This document shows positions 25,861 to 37,407 of a DNA stretch of 64,000 bases, piece by piece. A model generated the notes under the pieces. That model worked only from the letters and a program-made list of their open reading frames with translations, did not search any database and was not told where the DNA came from. This DNA is from Rhodococcus sp. 105337 (GTDB taxonomy: Bacteria > Actinomycetota > Actinomycetes > Mycobacteriales > Mycobacteriaceae), in assembly GCF_012844225.1 (NCBI RefSeq), contig NZ_JABAGQ010000003.1, positions 62,001 through 126,000 of the forward strand, given 5' to 3'. A program made the position numbers and the translations under genes. The first letter of the stretch is position 1, and each line of letters opens with the position of its first letter.

Positions 25861-26583
25861 CTACGGCAGGTCGACCAGGTCGATCACGAACACCAGCGTC
25901 TTGCCGCCGAGCGGGTGACCGGAACCGGCCGGACCGTATGCGAGTTCCGGTGGCACGGTCAGCTTGCGGCGACCACCGACCCGCATACCCGGGATGCCCT
26001 GCTGCCAGCCTGGGATCAGCCGGCCGAGCGGGAACGCGACGGACTGACCGCGGCTCCACGACGAGTCGAACTCTTCGTTGGTCTCGTACTCGACGCCCTT
26101 GTAGTGCACGTCGACGGTTGCGTCGGGCTGCGCCTCGGGACCTTCACCGATGGTGATGTCCTCGACCACGAGTTCGGTGGGCGCGGGGCCTTCCGACTTC
26201 TCGATGACCGGCGGTTCGGGCTGGACCTGCACGTCGAGCAGATCGATCACGAACACGAGCGTCTTGCCCGACAACTGGTGGCCCGATCCGGCGGGACCGT
26301 AGGCGAGTTCCGGCGGGATCGTCAGCTGACGACGCCCACCGACACGCATGCCGGGGATGCCCTCCTGCCAGCCGGCGATGAGACCGGCGAGCGGGAAGCG
26401 GATGGATTCGCCACGGCTCCACGACGAGTCGAACTCCTCGCCCGTGTCGAACTCCACACCGACGTAGTGCACGTCGACGACCGCACCCGGCGTGGCTTCG
26501 GGACCGTCACCGATCGTGATGTCCTTGATGACCAGTTCGGTGGGCGCGGGGCCCTCCTGGAACTCGATCTCCGGTTTACTCAC
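25861..26583 (-). CDS. Tandem FKBP-type peptidyl-prolyl cis-trans isomerase (two FKBP domains)
   Basis: 240 aa in two complete FKBP domains (about 10-118 and 131-239) joined by 12 residues (QVQPEPPVIEKS). Each holds VDVHYxGVE, FDSSWSRG, GWQxGIPGMRVGGRR, PPELAYGPAGSGH and LVFVIDL, all active-site or binding landmarks. By hand alignment the two domains share 86 of 109 residues. Single FKBP proteins of about 120 aa are usual in the group. No signal peptide is seen, so it is cytoplasmic. GTG 26583 is chosen because it precedes the first domain by nine residues. It follows gltA by about 50 bases on the same strand. Confidence 0.88.
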   Translation of the reverse strand: MSKPEIEFQEGPAPTELVIKDITIGDGPEATPGAVVDVHYVGVEFDTGEEFDSSWSRGESIRFPLAGLIAGWQEGIPGMRVGGRRQLTIPPELAYGPAGSGHQLSGKTLVFVIDLLDVQVQPEPPVIEKSEGPAPTELVVEDITIGEGPEAQPDATVDVHYKGVEYETNEEFDSSWSRGQSVAFPLGRLIPGWQQGIPGMRVGGRRKLTVPPELAYGPAGSGHPLGGKTLVFVIDLVDLP

Positions 26584-26636
26584 AGGTCCTTCTCCCTTGT
26601 CGAGTGGCAGTCGTCGCACACGCTCGGACAGATCGG

Positions 26637-27935
<1,299 letters not shown>

Positions 27936-28198
27936 GAAGGATCCCTCTCAAGCTCAGACCTACGAGAAACTTCCGAACATTCAGGTAGAACCTAGCCGTA
28001 GCGCAGCGCGTGCGCCCAGCCAGGGTCGGTCGAAAGTCCCCGCACAGTGTTTCGTTGATATCGACGTCGGACGTCGGCCCGCACCCTCGGAAACTCCGCC
28101 GCAAGGTCGGCGCACGCCGCTTACCTGGGGTAATCGTACGCGATCCGTGTGGTAGCACCATTGCCACCCCGCCTCCTGCCGTACACGGCGCCCGTGCG

Positions 28199-29182
28199 TC
28201 ACCCGGAGAAACCCACCGCACCCAGGCCCCAACTGGCGTCCCAGCCCTCCCCCGGCTGCAGGACCACTTCGTCGATACCCAGATTGAACGCATCAGGAGG
28301 GCACGTCGCGGGAATCAGTGCGAGCGAACGCTCAGCAGCACCCCCGGACCCGGCCGTCTCGGTGGTTGCGTACAACCACCCGAACTCCGGCACCGTTCGC
28401 AGTTCCACACCGCGCCCGTCGGGACCGCAGAGACGGTGACGCACCACACCGTCGGCGTCCTCGTCGAGCGCGCTGAACGGTGTCGCGAGCCGTACACCGG
28501 AGAGGGAGCGTGGTGCGGTGAAGTCGTACTCGGTACCGGCGACGGGTTGTGAGTACGCGGTGGGGAGACCGCGTTCGCGGTCGATCGGAACGCGGGTACC
28601 CGCCGCCAGGTGCAGACTGCACTCGTCGAGCGGGGTGTCACCGGCCCGCAGATACGGGTGCACTCCGAGTCCGAACGGTGCGTGGAAATCGCCGATGTTG
28701 GTCGCGGTGTGGGTGACGACGAGCCCGTACTCACCGAGTTCGTGGGTCGCGGTGAGCAGCAGCCGGTAGGGCCATCCCGTCTGCAATCCGACCTCGAGCA
28801 CCTGTTCGACACGGGTAGCCGTGTGCGACACGAGGTCCCACTTCTTGTTCCAGGCGAAGCCGTGCACGGCGGTCTTCCGGCGCGGGTCGGTGACCGCCAG
28901 TTGGTGTTCGATTCCGTCGAAGAAGAAGTGGCCGTCGCGCACCCCACCCGGCCACGGCGCCAGCACGGCGCCCGCGTACAGCCACGGTTCCTCGGCCGGC
29001 CCGCTCTCGACGAGCCGGTAGGGGCCGGACGGATCGTCGTACACCAGTTCACGCACCGCCGCGCCCACCTCGGACACCTCGGCCCGGTAGCCGCCGCCGC
29101 GGATCACGTAATGCGCGGGACCGTCTCCCGGCCGGGAATCGGTCGGGTGATCGCGTTGCGAGTGGTGGATCGAGTCGGACAT
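28199..29182 (-). CDS. Aldose 1-epimerase-family protein (mutarotase-like)
   Basis: 327 aa. Landmarks: VLAPWPGGVRDGHFFFDG, HGFAWNKKWD and GLGVHPYLRAGDTPLDECSL (the active-site HPYFR-type segment), and the final EVVLQPGEGWDASWG. The GalM-type catalytic Glu is probably in DEVVLQPGE. It converts anomers of aldoses; the sugar is unknown. The ATG at 29182 is followed by an N-terminus without a signal peptide. Confidence 0.85.
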   Translation of the reverse strand: MSDSIHHSQRDHPTDSRPGDGPAHYVIRGGGYRAEVSEVGAAVRELVYDDPSGPYRLVESGPAEEPWLYAGAVLAPWPGGVRDGHFFFDGIEHQLAVTDPRRKTAVHGFAWNKKWDLVSHTATRVEQVLEVGLQTGWPYRLLLTATHELGEYGLVVTHTATNIGDFHAPFGLGVHPYLRAGDTPLDECSLHLAAGTRVPIDRERGLPTAYSQPVAGTEYDFTAPRSLSGVRLATPFSALDEDADGVVRHRLCGPDGRGVELRTVPEFGWLYATTETAGSGGAAERSLALIPATCPPDAFNLGIDEVVLQPGEGWDASWGLGAVGFSG

Positions 29183-29270
29183 GTACCCAGTCTTGCGGGC
29201 GGCGGGCGATCGCACTACCCATTCGGGCGGCTGACCTGTCCGTACCGCCAACCTGCCCCGCAGTCCCGGA

Positions 29271-30248
29271 TCACATACCGGTCGTCATGGCCTCGATCAC
29301 GGCCGCGGTGGCGGCCACCGTCGGGACGTCGTCGATCGGCACGTCGGGGTCACCGGTGGTGGAATCCGAGAGCACCACCAGCACGAGCGGATCCCCCTGA
29401 GGCGACCACACGACCCCGGCGTCGTTGACCGTCCCGTGGTCGCCTCCTCCCGTCTTGTCGGCCGCGGTCCAGCCCGGCGGCAGTGCCGCACGGATGCGCT
29501 TGTCGGACGTGAGGCTCCCCCGCATCCACCCCGCGAGGGTGCGTTGTTGCTGCGGCGGCAGCCCCGCACCGAGAAGCAGTTCGTGGCACCCCGCTCCGAG
29601 CCCGGCGGCGGTCGTGGTGTCGCGCTCGTCGCCGCGCCCCGCTTCGTTCAGTTCGGGTTCCCACCGGTCGAGGCGAGTCGCCTTGTCGTTGACAGCCCGC
29701 GCGAGGGCTGTCACCGTGTCCGGTCCGCCGAGGCGTCGCAACAGGAGGTTCGCGGCGGTGTTGTCGCTTCGGGTCAGCGCGGCCTCGCACAGGTGACCCA
29801 CGGTCATGACGCGGCCCTGATGTTCGGTCGTCACAGGCGAGTTGACGACGATGTCGGCGGGCTCGACCGCAATGGTCTCGTCGAGGGTGAGCCGGCCGAG
29901 GGATTCGAGACGCAGAATTCCGGCCGCTGCGTAGATCTTGAAGGTCGAGCACATCGCGAATCGCTCGTCGCCGCGGTATGAACAGCTCCGACCGTCGATC
30001 GGCGAGTGCGCGAACACCCCGAGCCGGACCTTGTGGTCGTTCTCGATCCGGGCGAGACGTGCGTCGAGCGCGGGCAGTTGCAACCGTGTCTCCGGTACGC
30101 CCCTCGCGGCCGGGGTCGCATCCGGTGGCATCGTGCTGCCCGATGCGCCGCATGCGGCCAGGATCGGAGCGGCCGACAGGACGACGGCACCGGAGAGAAA
30201 GCCTCTGCGGGACAGTGCTGTTCGGTCGACTGCGGGTGGTGTTGCCAT
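29271..30248 (-). CDS. Class A beta-lactamase, exported lipoprotein type
   Basis: 325 aa. Motifs in order: Ser101-Thr-Phe-Lys104 (SxxK), Ser161-Asp-Asn163 (SDN), Glu197-Pro-Glu-Leu-Asn (omega loop) and Lys265-Thr-Gly267 (KTG). The N-terminus has twin Arg (SRRGFLSG) then a hydrophobic stretch ending in a lipobox (LAAC, Cys33), so it is probably exported by Tat and lipid-anchored. It hydrolyses beta-lactams; BlaC-like. It is divergent from a LysR gene 156 bases away. Confidence 0.9.
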   Translation of the reverse strand: MATPPAVDRTALSRRGFLSGAVVLSAAPILAACGASGSTMPPDATPAARGVPETRLQLPALDARLARIENDHKVRLGVFAHSPIDGRSCSYRGDERFAMCSTFKIYAAAGILRLESLGRLTLDETIAVEPADIVVNSPVTTEHQGRVMTVGHLCEAALTRSDNTAANLLLRRLGGPDTVTALARAVNDKATRLDRWEPELNEAGRGDERDTTTAAGLGAGCHELLLGAGLPPQQQRTLAGWMRGSLTSDKRIRAALPPGWTAADKTGGGDHGTVNDAGVVWSPQGDPLVLVVLSDSTTGDPDVPIDDVPTVAATAAVIEAMTTGM

Positions 30249-30284
30249 GCAGCTACAACAGCATCCGGCCTCTCGCCGATGCCA

Positions 30285-30321
30285 ATACTTTACGGAGGCC
30301 GGGGCAAGTCGGAAAAAGTAT
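30285..30321. promoter_or_regulatory. Long-spaced inverted repeat between beta-lactamase and LysR genes
   Basis: ATACTTT (30285-30291) and AAAGTAT (30315-30321) are exact inverted arms whose centres are 30 bases apart, about three helical turns. It is the only A/T-rich element in the intergenic region and lies about 40 bases from the beta-lactamase start. LysR tetramers often bind such arms. Binding is inferred. Confidence 0.55.
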
Positions 30322-30404
30322 CACCCCTGGTGACAGCCCTGTACGAGGCCGACACTGGCCGCACTTCCGGTAAAAGCGGGGACGGTGTCGAGGACGCTGG
30401 TTGA

Positions 30405-31289
30405 ATGTCGGCCATGGATCTGATCCGTCATCTCCGGTTCTTCGTCGCGGTCGCCGACACAGGACACTTCGGGCGCGCCGCAGCCGAACTGGAGATGACG
30501 CAACCTCCACTGTCCCAAGGACTTCGGCGCCTCGAGGAGTACATCGGGACCCCGCTCGTCCACCGCACGCAGCAGGGTGCCGTTCTCACTTCCGCCGGTG
30601 CGCACCTGCTTCCCCACGCCCGCTCGCTCCTCGACGACTCCGACCGTTTTCTCACGGAAGCGGTCCGCGTGGCCGGCGCCCGCGCAGTGGTCCGCTGGGG
30701 CGCCTGCGTCGCGCTCCCGGACCGGTTGCTCACCGCGTGCGTCGCGGCCTTGTGCGCCGAGACCGATGCGGCGGTGACGACCGAATCGGGGACCACCGTC
30801 GACCTGATCGAGGCGGTGCGGTCGGGCAGATGCCATTTCGCCGTCGTCGAACTTCCCACGCTCGTGGACGGCGTGGAGGCCGGGCCCGTCACCAAGATTC
30901 CGCGGTGGGTCGTCGTGCCGAAGGACCATCGCAGCGCCCACGCCGAACGGCCTCGGTTCCCGATGCTCTCCGATCTGGCGTTCGCAGCCCCTGCACGAAC
31001 AGGAAACCCCGGGGCCTTCGACGCCGTGCGTGATCTACTGCGCGAACGCGGTCTCGAGGTCGAGACGACGACTGCGCCGGACGACCGCGCCGTCCTCGCC
31101 GCAGTGGCTGCGGGCACCCATTTCGGGATGTCGACCACGAGGCCCGGTTCGGCGCCGGGGGTCGCGTGGCTGCAGTTGGCTCCCGCCGCGACCGCGCTGC
31201 AGGTGCGTCTCGTGTGGCGAACCGGCGCCGACATCGACCGGTATGTCGCGGCGCTCGATCGGGTGGTCTTCAGGGAACGGGTGCGCTGA
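30405..31289 (+). CDS. LysR-type transcriptional regulator
   Basis: 294 aa. The winged HTH at the N-terminus (LIRHLRFFVAVADTGHFGRAAAELEMTQPPLSQGLRRLEEYIGTPLVHR) is standard for LysR; the rest is a periplasmic-binding-like effector domain. Two starts are possible, ATG 30405 and ATG 30414. It is divergent from the beta-lactamase and convergent with an MFS exporter, either of which could be its target. AmpR-type regulators control beta-lactamases from a similar position. Confidence 0.88.
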   Translation: MSAMDLIRHLRFFVAVADTGHFGRAAAELEMTQPPLSQGLRRLEEYIGTPLVHRTQQGAVLTSAGAHLLPHARSLLDDSDRFLTEAVRVAGARAVVRWGACVALPDRLLTACVAALCAETDAAVTTESGTTVDLIEAVRSGRCHFAVVELPTLVDGVEAGPVTKIPRWVVVPKDHRSAHAERPRFPMLSDLAFAAPARTGNPGAFDAVRDLLRERGLEVETTTAPDDRAVLAAVAAGTHFGMSTTRPGSAPGVAWLQLAPAATALQVRLVWRTGADIDRYVAALDRVVFRERVR

Positions 31290-31318
31290 GCCGTACATCC
31301 CGGCGGCTCGGACAGCGG

Positions 31319-32563
31319 TCACCGCGCTTCGGTGGCCGCTGCCTCCCCCCGCGCTGGGCCGCTGTCGTCCTTCATTCGCACCGCGATCGCGAAAATGAGC
31401 ACACCTGCCGCCGCGAGGATCACTCCGGCAGCGGCCGGTGCGGTGTACCCGAATCCGGCGGCGATCACCGCACCGCCGATCGCGGCGCCGATCGCGTTGG
31501 CGAGGTTGAACGCGGCGTGGTGGAGCGACGCCGCGAGCGTCTGGGCATCGTCCGCGACGTCCATCAGCCGGACCTGCAGCCCCGGACCGACCGCCGCGCA
31601 TCCGCCGCCGAGCAGGAACACCATCACCAGAGCCGTGTACGGGTTGTGCACCGCGACGACGAACACGGCGAGCAGCACGCCGAGCGCACCCACGGTGATG
31701 AAGATGCCCGGCACCAGAGCGCGGTCGGCGAGGCGACCTCCCACCGCGTTGCCCACGACCATGCCGAGCCCGAACAGCATCAGGGCGACCGGGACCACCG
31801 ATTTCGGTACGCCCGCGACGTCGGTCAGGGTGGTGCTGATGTAGGTGTAGACCGCGAACACACCACCGAAGCCGATCGTCGCGACGCCCAACGTCATCCA
31901 CACCTGCTTGCGGCGCAGAGCACCCAGCTCGGTCCGCACGCTCGTCGTACGGATGGACAGGTCCGGCACCCACGCGACGACCGCGGCGACGGTGGCCACC
32001 CCGATCACCGCGACCAGGCCGAACGCGATGCGCCAGCCCAGTGCCATACCCAGCCACGACGCCGCGGGCACCCCGATCACGTTCGCGACCGACAGTCCCA
32101 TCATCACGAGTGCGACGGCCCGCGCCCGCTGTCCCCGACCGGCGAGATGCGCCGCGACGATTGCGGCGACGCCGAAGTACGCGCCGTGCGGCAAGCCGGC
32201 AACGAACCGGGAGGCCACGAGCGCGCCGTAGCCCGGTGCCAGCACCGTCGCCGCGTTACCGATCGTGAACGCGACCATCAAGGCGATCAGCAGCGTCTTG
32301 CGCGGTACCCGGGCGGTCAGGGTCGCGAGGAGCGGTGCACCGACCACGACGCCGGCGGCATACGCGGACACGACGTGTCCGGCGGTCGGCTCGGAGACAC
32401 CGAGCCCGGTCGCGATGTCGGGAAGCAGGCCCATCGCCATGAATTCGGTGGTCCCGATCCCGAACCCGCCGAGCGCGAGTGCCCACATCGCGCGGGTGCG
32501 CCCTGCCCGCGGACCGTCGTCGATCCGGACGTCGTCGGGTGGGCAGGCGGGAGCCGTGGTCAT
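31319..32563 (-). CDS. MFS drug/sugar exporter (DHA1, AraJ-like)
   Basis: 414 aa with twelve hydrophobic helices. Landmarks: FGIGTTEFMAMGLLPDIA in helix 1, GAPLLATLTARVPRKTLL (motif A) and SRFVAGLPHGAYFGVAA (motif B-like). This matches the AraJ/YdhP-type DHA1 group, which exports sugars or small drugs. It converges with the LysR gene. I chose ATG 32563; a 41-codon open extension upstream lacks any membrane helix. Confidence 0.85.
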   Translation of the reverse strand: MTTAPACPPDDVRIDDGPRAGRTRAMWALALGGFGIGTTEFMAMGLLPDIATGLGVSEPTAGHVVSAYAAGVVVGAPLLATLTARVPRKTLLIALMVAFTIGNAATVLAPGYGALVASRFVAGLPHGAYFGVAAIVAAHLAGRGQRARAVALVMMGLSVANVIGVPAASWLGMALGWRIAFGLVAVIGVATVAAVVAWVPDLSIRTTSVRTELGALRRKQVWMTLGVATIGFGGVFAVYTYISTTLTDVAGVPKSVVPVALMLFGLGMVVGNAVGGRLADRALVPGIFITVGALGVLLAVFVVAVHNPYTALVMVFLLGGGCAAVGPGLQVRLMDVADDAQTLAASLHHAAFNLANAIGAAIGGAVIAAGFGYTAPAAAGVILAAAGVLIFAIAVRMKDDSGPARGEAAATEAR

Positions 32564-32704
32564 GAGAGAGCCTTCGGAGAGTGCACGAGGTACGCGAAAG
32601 GAAAGTCCGGACGGCTGTGTCCGGCCCGTTCCATCTTCCGCTTCGGACCCGCCCACCTCGAATTCGTCAGGGGTGAGTTCCGCCACCGCCGCGTGGAGCG
32701 CGCC

Positions 32705-33973
32705 CTACGACAGGGTTCTCTCGACCCGGTACCGGACGAAGGCGGGGAACGCGAAGACACACACCGCGACGCCGACGATCACCAGGACACCGCCACCCGC
32801 TGCCGCAACCGCGGTCCCGGCCGCCGCGGCGGCGGCACCGTGCAGCACGTCGCCGATCCGGGGACCGCCGGCAACCACGACGATGAACACTCCTTGTAAC
32901 CGGCCACGCATCTCGTCGGTCGCGACGGTCTGCAGCATCGTCGACCGGAACGCCGCCGACACCATGTCCACCGACCCGCCGAACGCGAGGAACGCCACCG
33001 CGAGCCACACCAGCAGCGCGCTCCCGCCCGAATCGGCGAACCACACCACGATCCCGAATCCGGCCATCGCGACGCCCCACAAGGCGATACACACGATCAC
33101 CGCGAGCCCCTGTCGCCGCACTCTCGGCAGCCACCCCGAGAACACGCCGCCGACAACGGCTCCCACCGACATCGCCGCGAACAGCACGCCGAGGACGAAT
33201 CCGCCCTGCACCGGATCCCCGAAGGTTTCGTGAGCGATCTGAGGAAACAATGCGCGCGGCATTCCGAAAACCATCGCGACGATGTCGACGACGAAGGAGG
33301 CCAGCAGGATCTTCTGCCCGGACAGGTAACGGAACCCGTCGAGCACCGCGCGCAGTCCCGCCCGCGTCACCTCTCCCAGCGGCGGGATCGGGGGCAGCCG
33401 GACGACCGCCCAGAGCGTCGCCAGGAGGAAGACGGCATCGAGCAGGTACAGCGTCGACAACCCCACCATCGGGATGAGCACCCCGGCAAGCAGCGGACCG
33501 GCGATCGCACCGAACTGCACCACGGTCATGTTGAGCGAGGTCGCCGCAGCGATCTGGCCCGTGGGAAGCACACGCGGGATCACGGCCGCGCGGGTGGGCT
33601 GATTCACCGCGAAGAACGCCTGCTGCACCGAGAACACGCCGAGCAGCAGCCACACGTTGCCCGAACCCGCTGCGGCCTGTGCCCACAGGAGCAGCGAGGT
33701 GACGCAGAGGCCGACCGAGGTGATGGTCAGCAAGGTGCGCCGGTCCATCGCGTCCGCGAGCGCGCCGCCCCACAGCCCGAACACGACGAGCGGCACGAGA
33801 CCGAACACACCGGTGAGCCCCACATAGGCCGAGTTCCGGGTGATCTCGTAGATCTGTTGCGGCACCGCGACGATCGCCATCTGGGCGCCGACCACGGTCA
33901 CGACACCGGCCCACCACAGCCGCGCGAAGTCCTTGTTCTGCAGCGGTGTGGTGTCGGCGAGGATGCGTCTCAC
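32705..33973 (-). CDS. MFS transporter (MFS_3/EntS-like)
   Basis: 422 aa from GTG 33973. It begins with a short cytoplasmic stretch (LQNKDFARLWWAGVVTVVGAQMA), a hallmark of the MFS_3/EntS group, followed by ALADAMDRRTLL (motif A). About twelve helices follow. EntS and relatives export siderophores or drugs. The start overlaps the pdxH stop (GTGA), so the two are co-transcribed, though no functional link is obvious. Confidence 0.85.
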   Translation of the reverse strand: MRRILADTTPLQNKDFARLWWAGVVTVVGAQMAIVAVPQQIYEITRNSAYVGLTGVFGLVPLVVFGLWGGALADAMDRRTLLTITSVGLCVTSLLLWAQAAAGSGNVWLLLGVFSVQQAFFAVNQPTRAAVIPRVLPTGQIAAATSLNMTVVQFGAIAGPLLAGVLIPMVGLSTLYLLDAVFLLATLWAVVRLPPIPPLGEVTRAGLRAVLDGFRYLSGQKILLASFVVDIVAMVFGMPRALFPQIAHETFGDPVQGGFVLGVLFAAMSVGAVVGGVFSGWLPRVRRQGLAVIVCIALWGVAMAGFGIVVWFADSGGSALLVWLAVAFLAFGGSVDMVSAAFRSTMLQTVATDEMRGRLQGVFIVVVAGGPRIGDVLHGAAAAAAGTAVAAAGGGVLVIVGVAVCVFAFPAFVRYRVERTLS

Positions 33974-34716
33974 GGCTGGAGACGCCGGACGGACCACGCT
34001 CCGTCCACGAGCCGCATACGGATCCGGTCGTGCAGACGGTCGGGTCTCCCCTGCCAGAATTCGACGGTGTCCGGACTGATCCGGAAGCCGCCCCAGAACG
34101 GCGGAACGGGAATGTCCTCGTCGGATCCGAGGCCGTACTCTCTGCCCGCCTCGACGAGTGCGTGTTCGAGGTCGGTGCGGGACGCGACCGGCCGCGACTG
34201 CTGCGACGCCCAGGCACCGAGCCGCGACCCGCGCGGCCGGGTCCGCCAGTACGCCGCGGTCTCCTCGGGCGCGACGCGATCCACTTTGCCCCGCACCGTG
34301 ACCTGGCGGTGCAGCGGCAGCCACAGAAAGGTCACGGACGCGTACGGGTGCGCGGCCAGGTGGCGTCCCTTGTCCGATTCGTAGTTCGTGAAAAAGGTGA
34401 TGCCCTCGGGTCCGACGGCCTTGCACAGCACCGTCCGGGTCGCGGGATCGCCGTTCTCGTCGACGGTCGCGAGCACCATCGCGTTGGGCTCGGGCACGGC
34501 GGCCTCGACGGCGGTGGCCAGCCATTGCCGGAACAGCGGCAGCCAGCCGTCGGAGGCGAGCGCGGGTCCGAGATCGGCGGACAGCGTTTCGGCCGGGTCC
34601 GACGGGTTGTAGTCGGCACGCATCGACGCGAGATCGTCTGCCGGCACGTGTCGGCGCGGTGGTTCGGGCTGCACGGACGAAGACGGTACTCCGGGACGGC
34701 CGACGCCCGAAGACAC
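33970..34716 (-). CDS. pdxH: Pyridoxamine 5'-phosphate oxidase
   Basis: 248 aa. FMN/PLP motifs: PNAMVLATVDENGDPATRTVLCK, FFTNYESDKGRHL, VRGKVDRV, SRPVASR and the C-terminal WQGRPDRLHDRIRMRL, which is diagnostic for PdxH. It oxidises PNP/PMP to the coenzyme PLP. The GTG at 34716 gives about 28 residues more than usual at the N-terminus; GTG 34647 is an alternative start that would make a standard-length protein. It is divergent from citA. PLP made here is used by SerC nearby. Confidence 0.88.
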   Translation of the reverse strand: MSSGVGRPGVPSSSVQPEPPRRHVPADDLASMRADYNPSDPAETLSADLGPALASDGWLPLFRQWLATAVEAAVPEPNAMVLATVDENGDPATRTVLCKAVGPEGITFFTNYESDKGRHLAAHPYASVTFLWLPLHRQVTVRGKVDRVAPEETAAYWRTRPRGSRLGAWASQQSRPVASRTDLEHALVEAGREYGLGSDEDIPVPPFWGGFRISPDTVEFWQGRPDRLHDRIRMRLVDGAWSVRRLQP

Positions 34717-34840
34717 GAGGTCGAGGACTAGAGTTCACCTGACGACTCGAGTGGGGTGCCGATCACAGTCACCGGTGTCCTCATTCCACCGGCAGTGCGG
34801 CTCGGATCGGGCGGCACACGAAAGAGGAGAGCCCATTCGC

Positions 34841-35968
34841 ATGGCACCGCGCGCGTCTGTACCCGAGGATTTCGTCGCAGGTCTCGAAGGCGTCGTCGCC
34901 TTCACCAGTGATATCGCCGAGCCCGACAAGGACGGTGGCGCACTGCGTTACCGCGGTGTCGACATCGAAGAACTCGTCGATCGGGGCGTGACCTTCGGTG
35001 ACGTGTGGGCACTTCTCGTCGACGGCGAGTTCGGCCGGGGTCTGCACCCCGCCGAGCCTTTCCCGCTCCCGATCCACACCGGCAACGTGCGCGTCGATGT
35101 GCAGGCGGGCCTCGCGATGCTCGCGCCCATCTGGGGCTTCCAGCCGTTGCTCGACATCGACGACGCCACCGCCCGCGACAACCTCGCGCGCTCCGCGGTG
35201 ATGGCACTGTCGTACGTCGCTCAGTCGGCGCGCGGCATCTACCAGCCGGCGGTACCCCAGGAGCAGGTCGACCAGGCGAAGACCGTGACCGAACGGTTCA
35301 TGGTGCGCTGGAAGGGCGATCCCGACCCGAAGCACGTCGAGGCCATCGACGCCTACTGGGTGTCGGCTGCCGAGCACGGCATGAACGCCTCCACCTTCAC
35401 CGCCCGGGTGATCGCGTCCACCGGTGCCGATGCGCCTGCCGCGCTGTCCGGCGCCGTGGGTGCGATGTCGGGTCCGTTGCACGGCGGTGCCCCGGCGCGC
35501 GTCCTGCCGATGATCGAGGAGACCGAGCGCAGCGGCGATCCGCGCGCTGTGGTCCAGGGCATCCTGGACCGCAAAGAAAAGCTCATGGGCTTCGGGCACC
35601 GTGTGTATCGCGCCGAAGATCCCCGTGCCCGCGTGCTGCGCAGCACCGCCGAGCGACTCGGCGCTCCCCGCTTCGAGGCCGCTGCGGCACTAGAGCAGGC
35701 AGCGCTGACCGAATTGCGGGAACGCCGTCCCGACCGCGCCATCGAGACCAACGTCGAGTTCTGGGCCGCCGTGATCCTCGATTTCGCCGAGGTTCCGGCC
35801 GCGATGATGCCGGCGATGTTCACGTGCGGACGGACCGCGGGCTGGTGTGCGCACATCCTCGAGCAGAAGCGTCTCGGCAGGCTGGTACGTCCCGCGGCGA
35901 TCTACACCGGACCGGATCCTCGGTCCGTCGAGGCCGTCACCGGCTGGGAGTCGATCTCCCACCGCTGA
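34841..35968 (+). CDS. citA: Citrate synthase 2 (CitA-like)
   Basis: 375 aa, the short citrate synthase/methylcitrate synthase type. Conserved: His214 in GPLHGGAP and His253 in GFGHRVYRAEDPR. The third catalytic position (Asp in the gltA product, Asp367) reads Glu306 in TNVEFWAAV, so the acid/base residue is conservatively replaced. It resembles M. tuberculosis CitA (Rv0889c). Citrate or methylcitrate synthesis is possible. GAGGAG lies upstream of the ATG. A second synthase (gltA) is 7 kb away. Confidence 0.87.
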   Translation: MAPRASVPEDFVAGLEGVVAFTSDIAEPDKDGGALRYRGVDIEELVDRGVTFGDVWALLVDGEFGRGLHPAEPFPLPIHTGNVRVDVQAGLAMLAPIWGFQPLLDIDDATARDNLARSAVMALSYVAQSARGIYQPAVPQEQVDQAKTVTERFMVRWKGDPDPKHVEAIDAYWVSAAEHGMNASTFTARVIASTGADAPAALSGAVGAMSGPLHGGAPARVLPMIEETERSGDPRAVVQGILDRKEKLMGFGHRVYRAEDPRARVLRSTAERLGAPRFEAAAALEQAALTELRERRPDRAIETNVEFWAAVILDFAEVPAAMMPAMFTCGRTAGWCAHILEQKRLGRLVRPAAIYTGPDPRSVEAVTGWESISHR

Positions 35969-35999
35969 CGCACCCCGTCGGACGCTCACGCAAGCGGTC

Positions 36000-37169
<1,170 letters not shown>

Positions 37170-37194
37170 GCAACGGGTAGTCAGCGACGGTCGC

Positions 37195-37228
37195 GAGGGG
37201 CCGGGTCCTCAGCGGGGCTCGGCCCCTC
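37195..37228 (+). terminator. Hairpin terminator after serC
   Basis: GAGGGGCCGGG (37195-37205) pairs with CTCGGCCCCTC (37218-37228) with one G-T wobble around a 12-base loop, 25 bases downstream of the serC stop. It should separate serC from sepH. Confidence 0.7.
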
Positions 37229-37407
37229 TCCCGTACCCAACCCTCAACCTAAGATCGAGACATTTCGGTGAACCTAGGACCATAACGCGTCCTGGGGGAA
37301 ATCGTGTGACGTCGCCCGGCGTGGCGCGGCGTGTCCGCGCCACGAAATGTGACGACTCGATTACAGTCGGGCGGGTCAATCGCGATCGGCGCGCGAGGAG
37401 GTCAAAG

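Noticed and set aside
25861-26583. FKBP tandem as an assembly duplication
   Set aside because: The halves differ at about 21% of residues with conservative changes, so they have diverged over time and are not a mis-assembled copy.
31166-32899. 577-aa plus-strand frame
   Set aside because: Overlaps the LysR end and is antisense to the MFS gene; Arg/His/Asp-rich and no domain.
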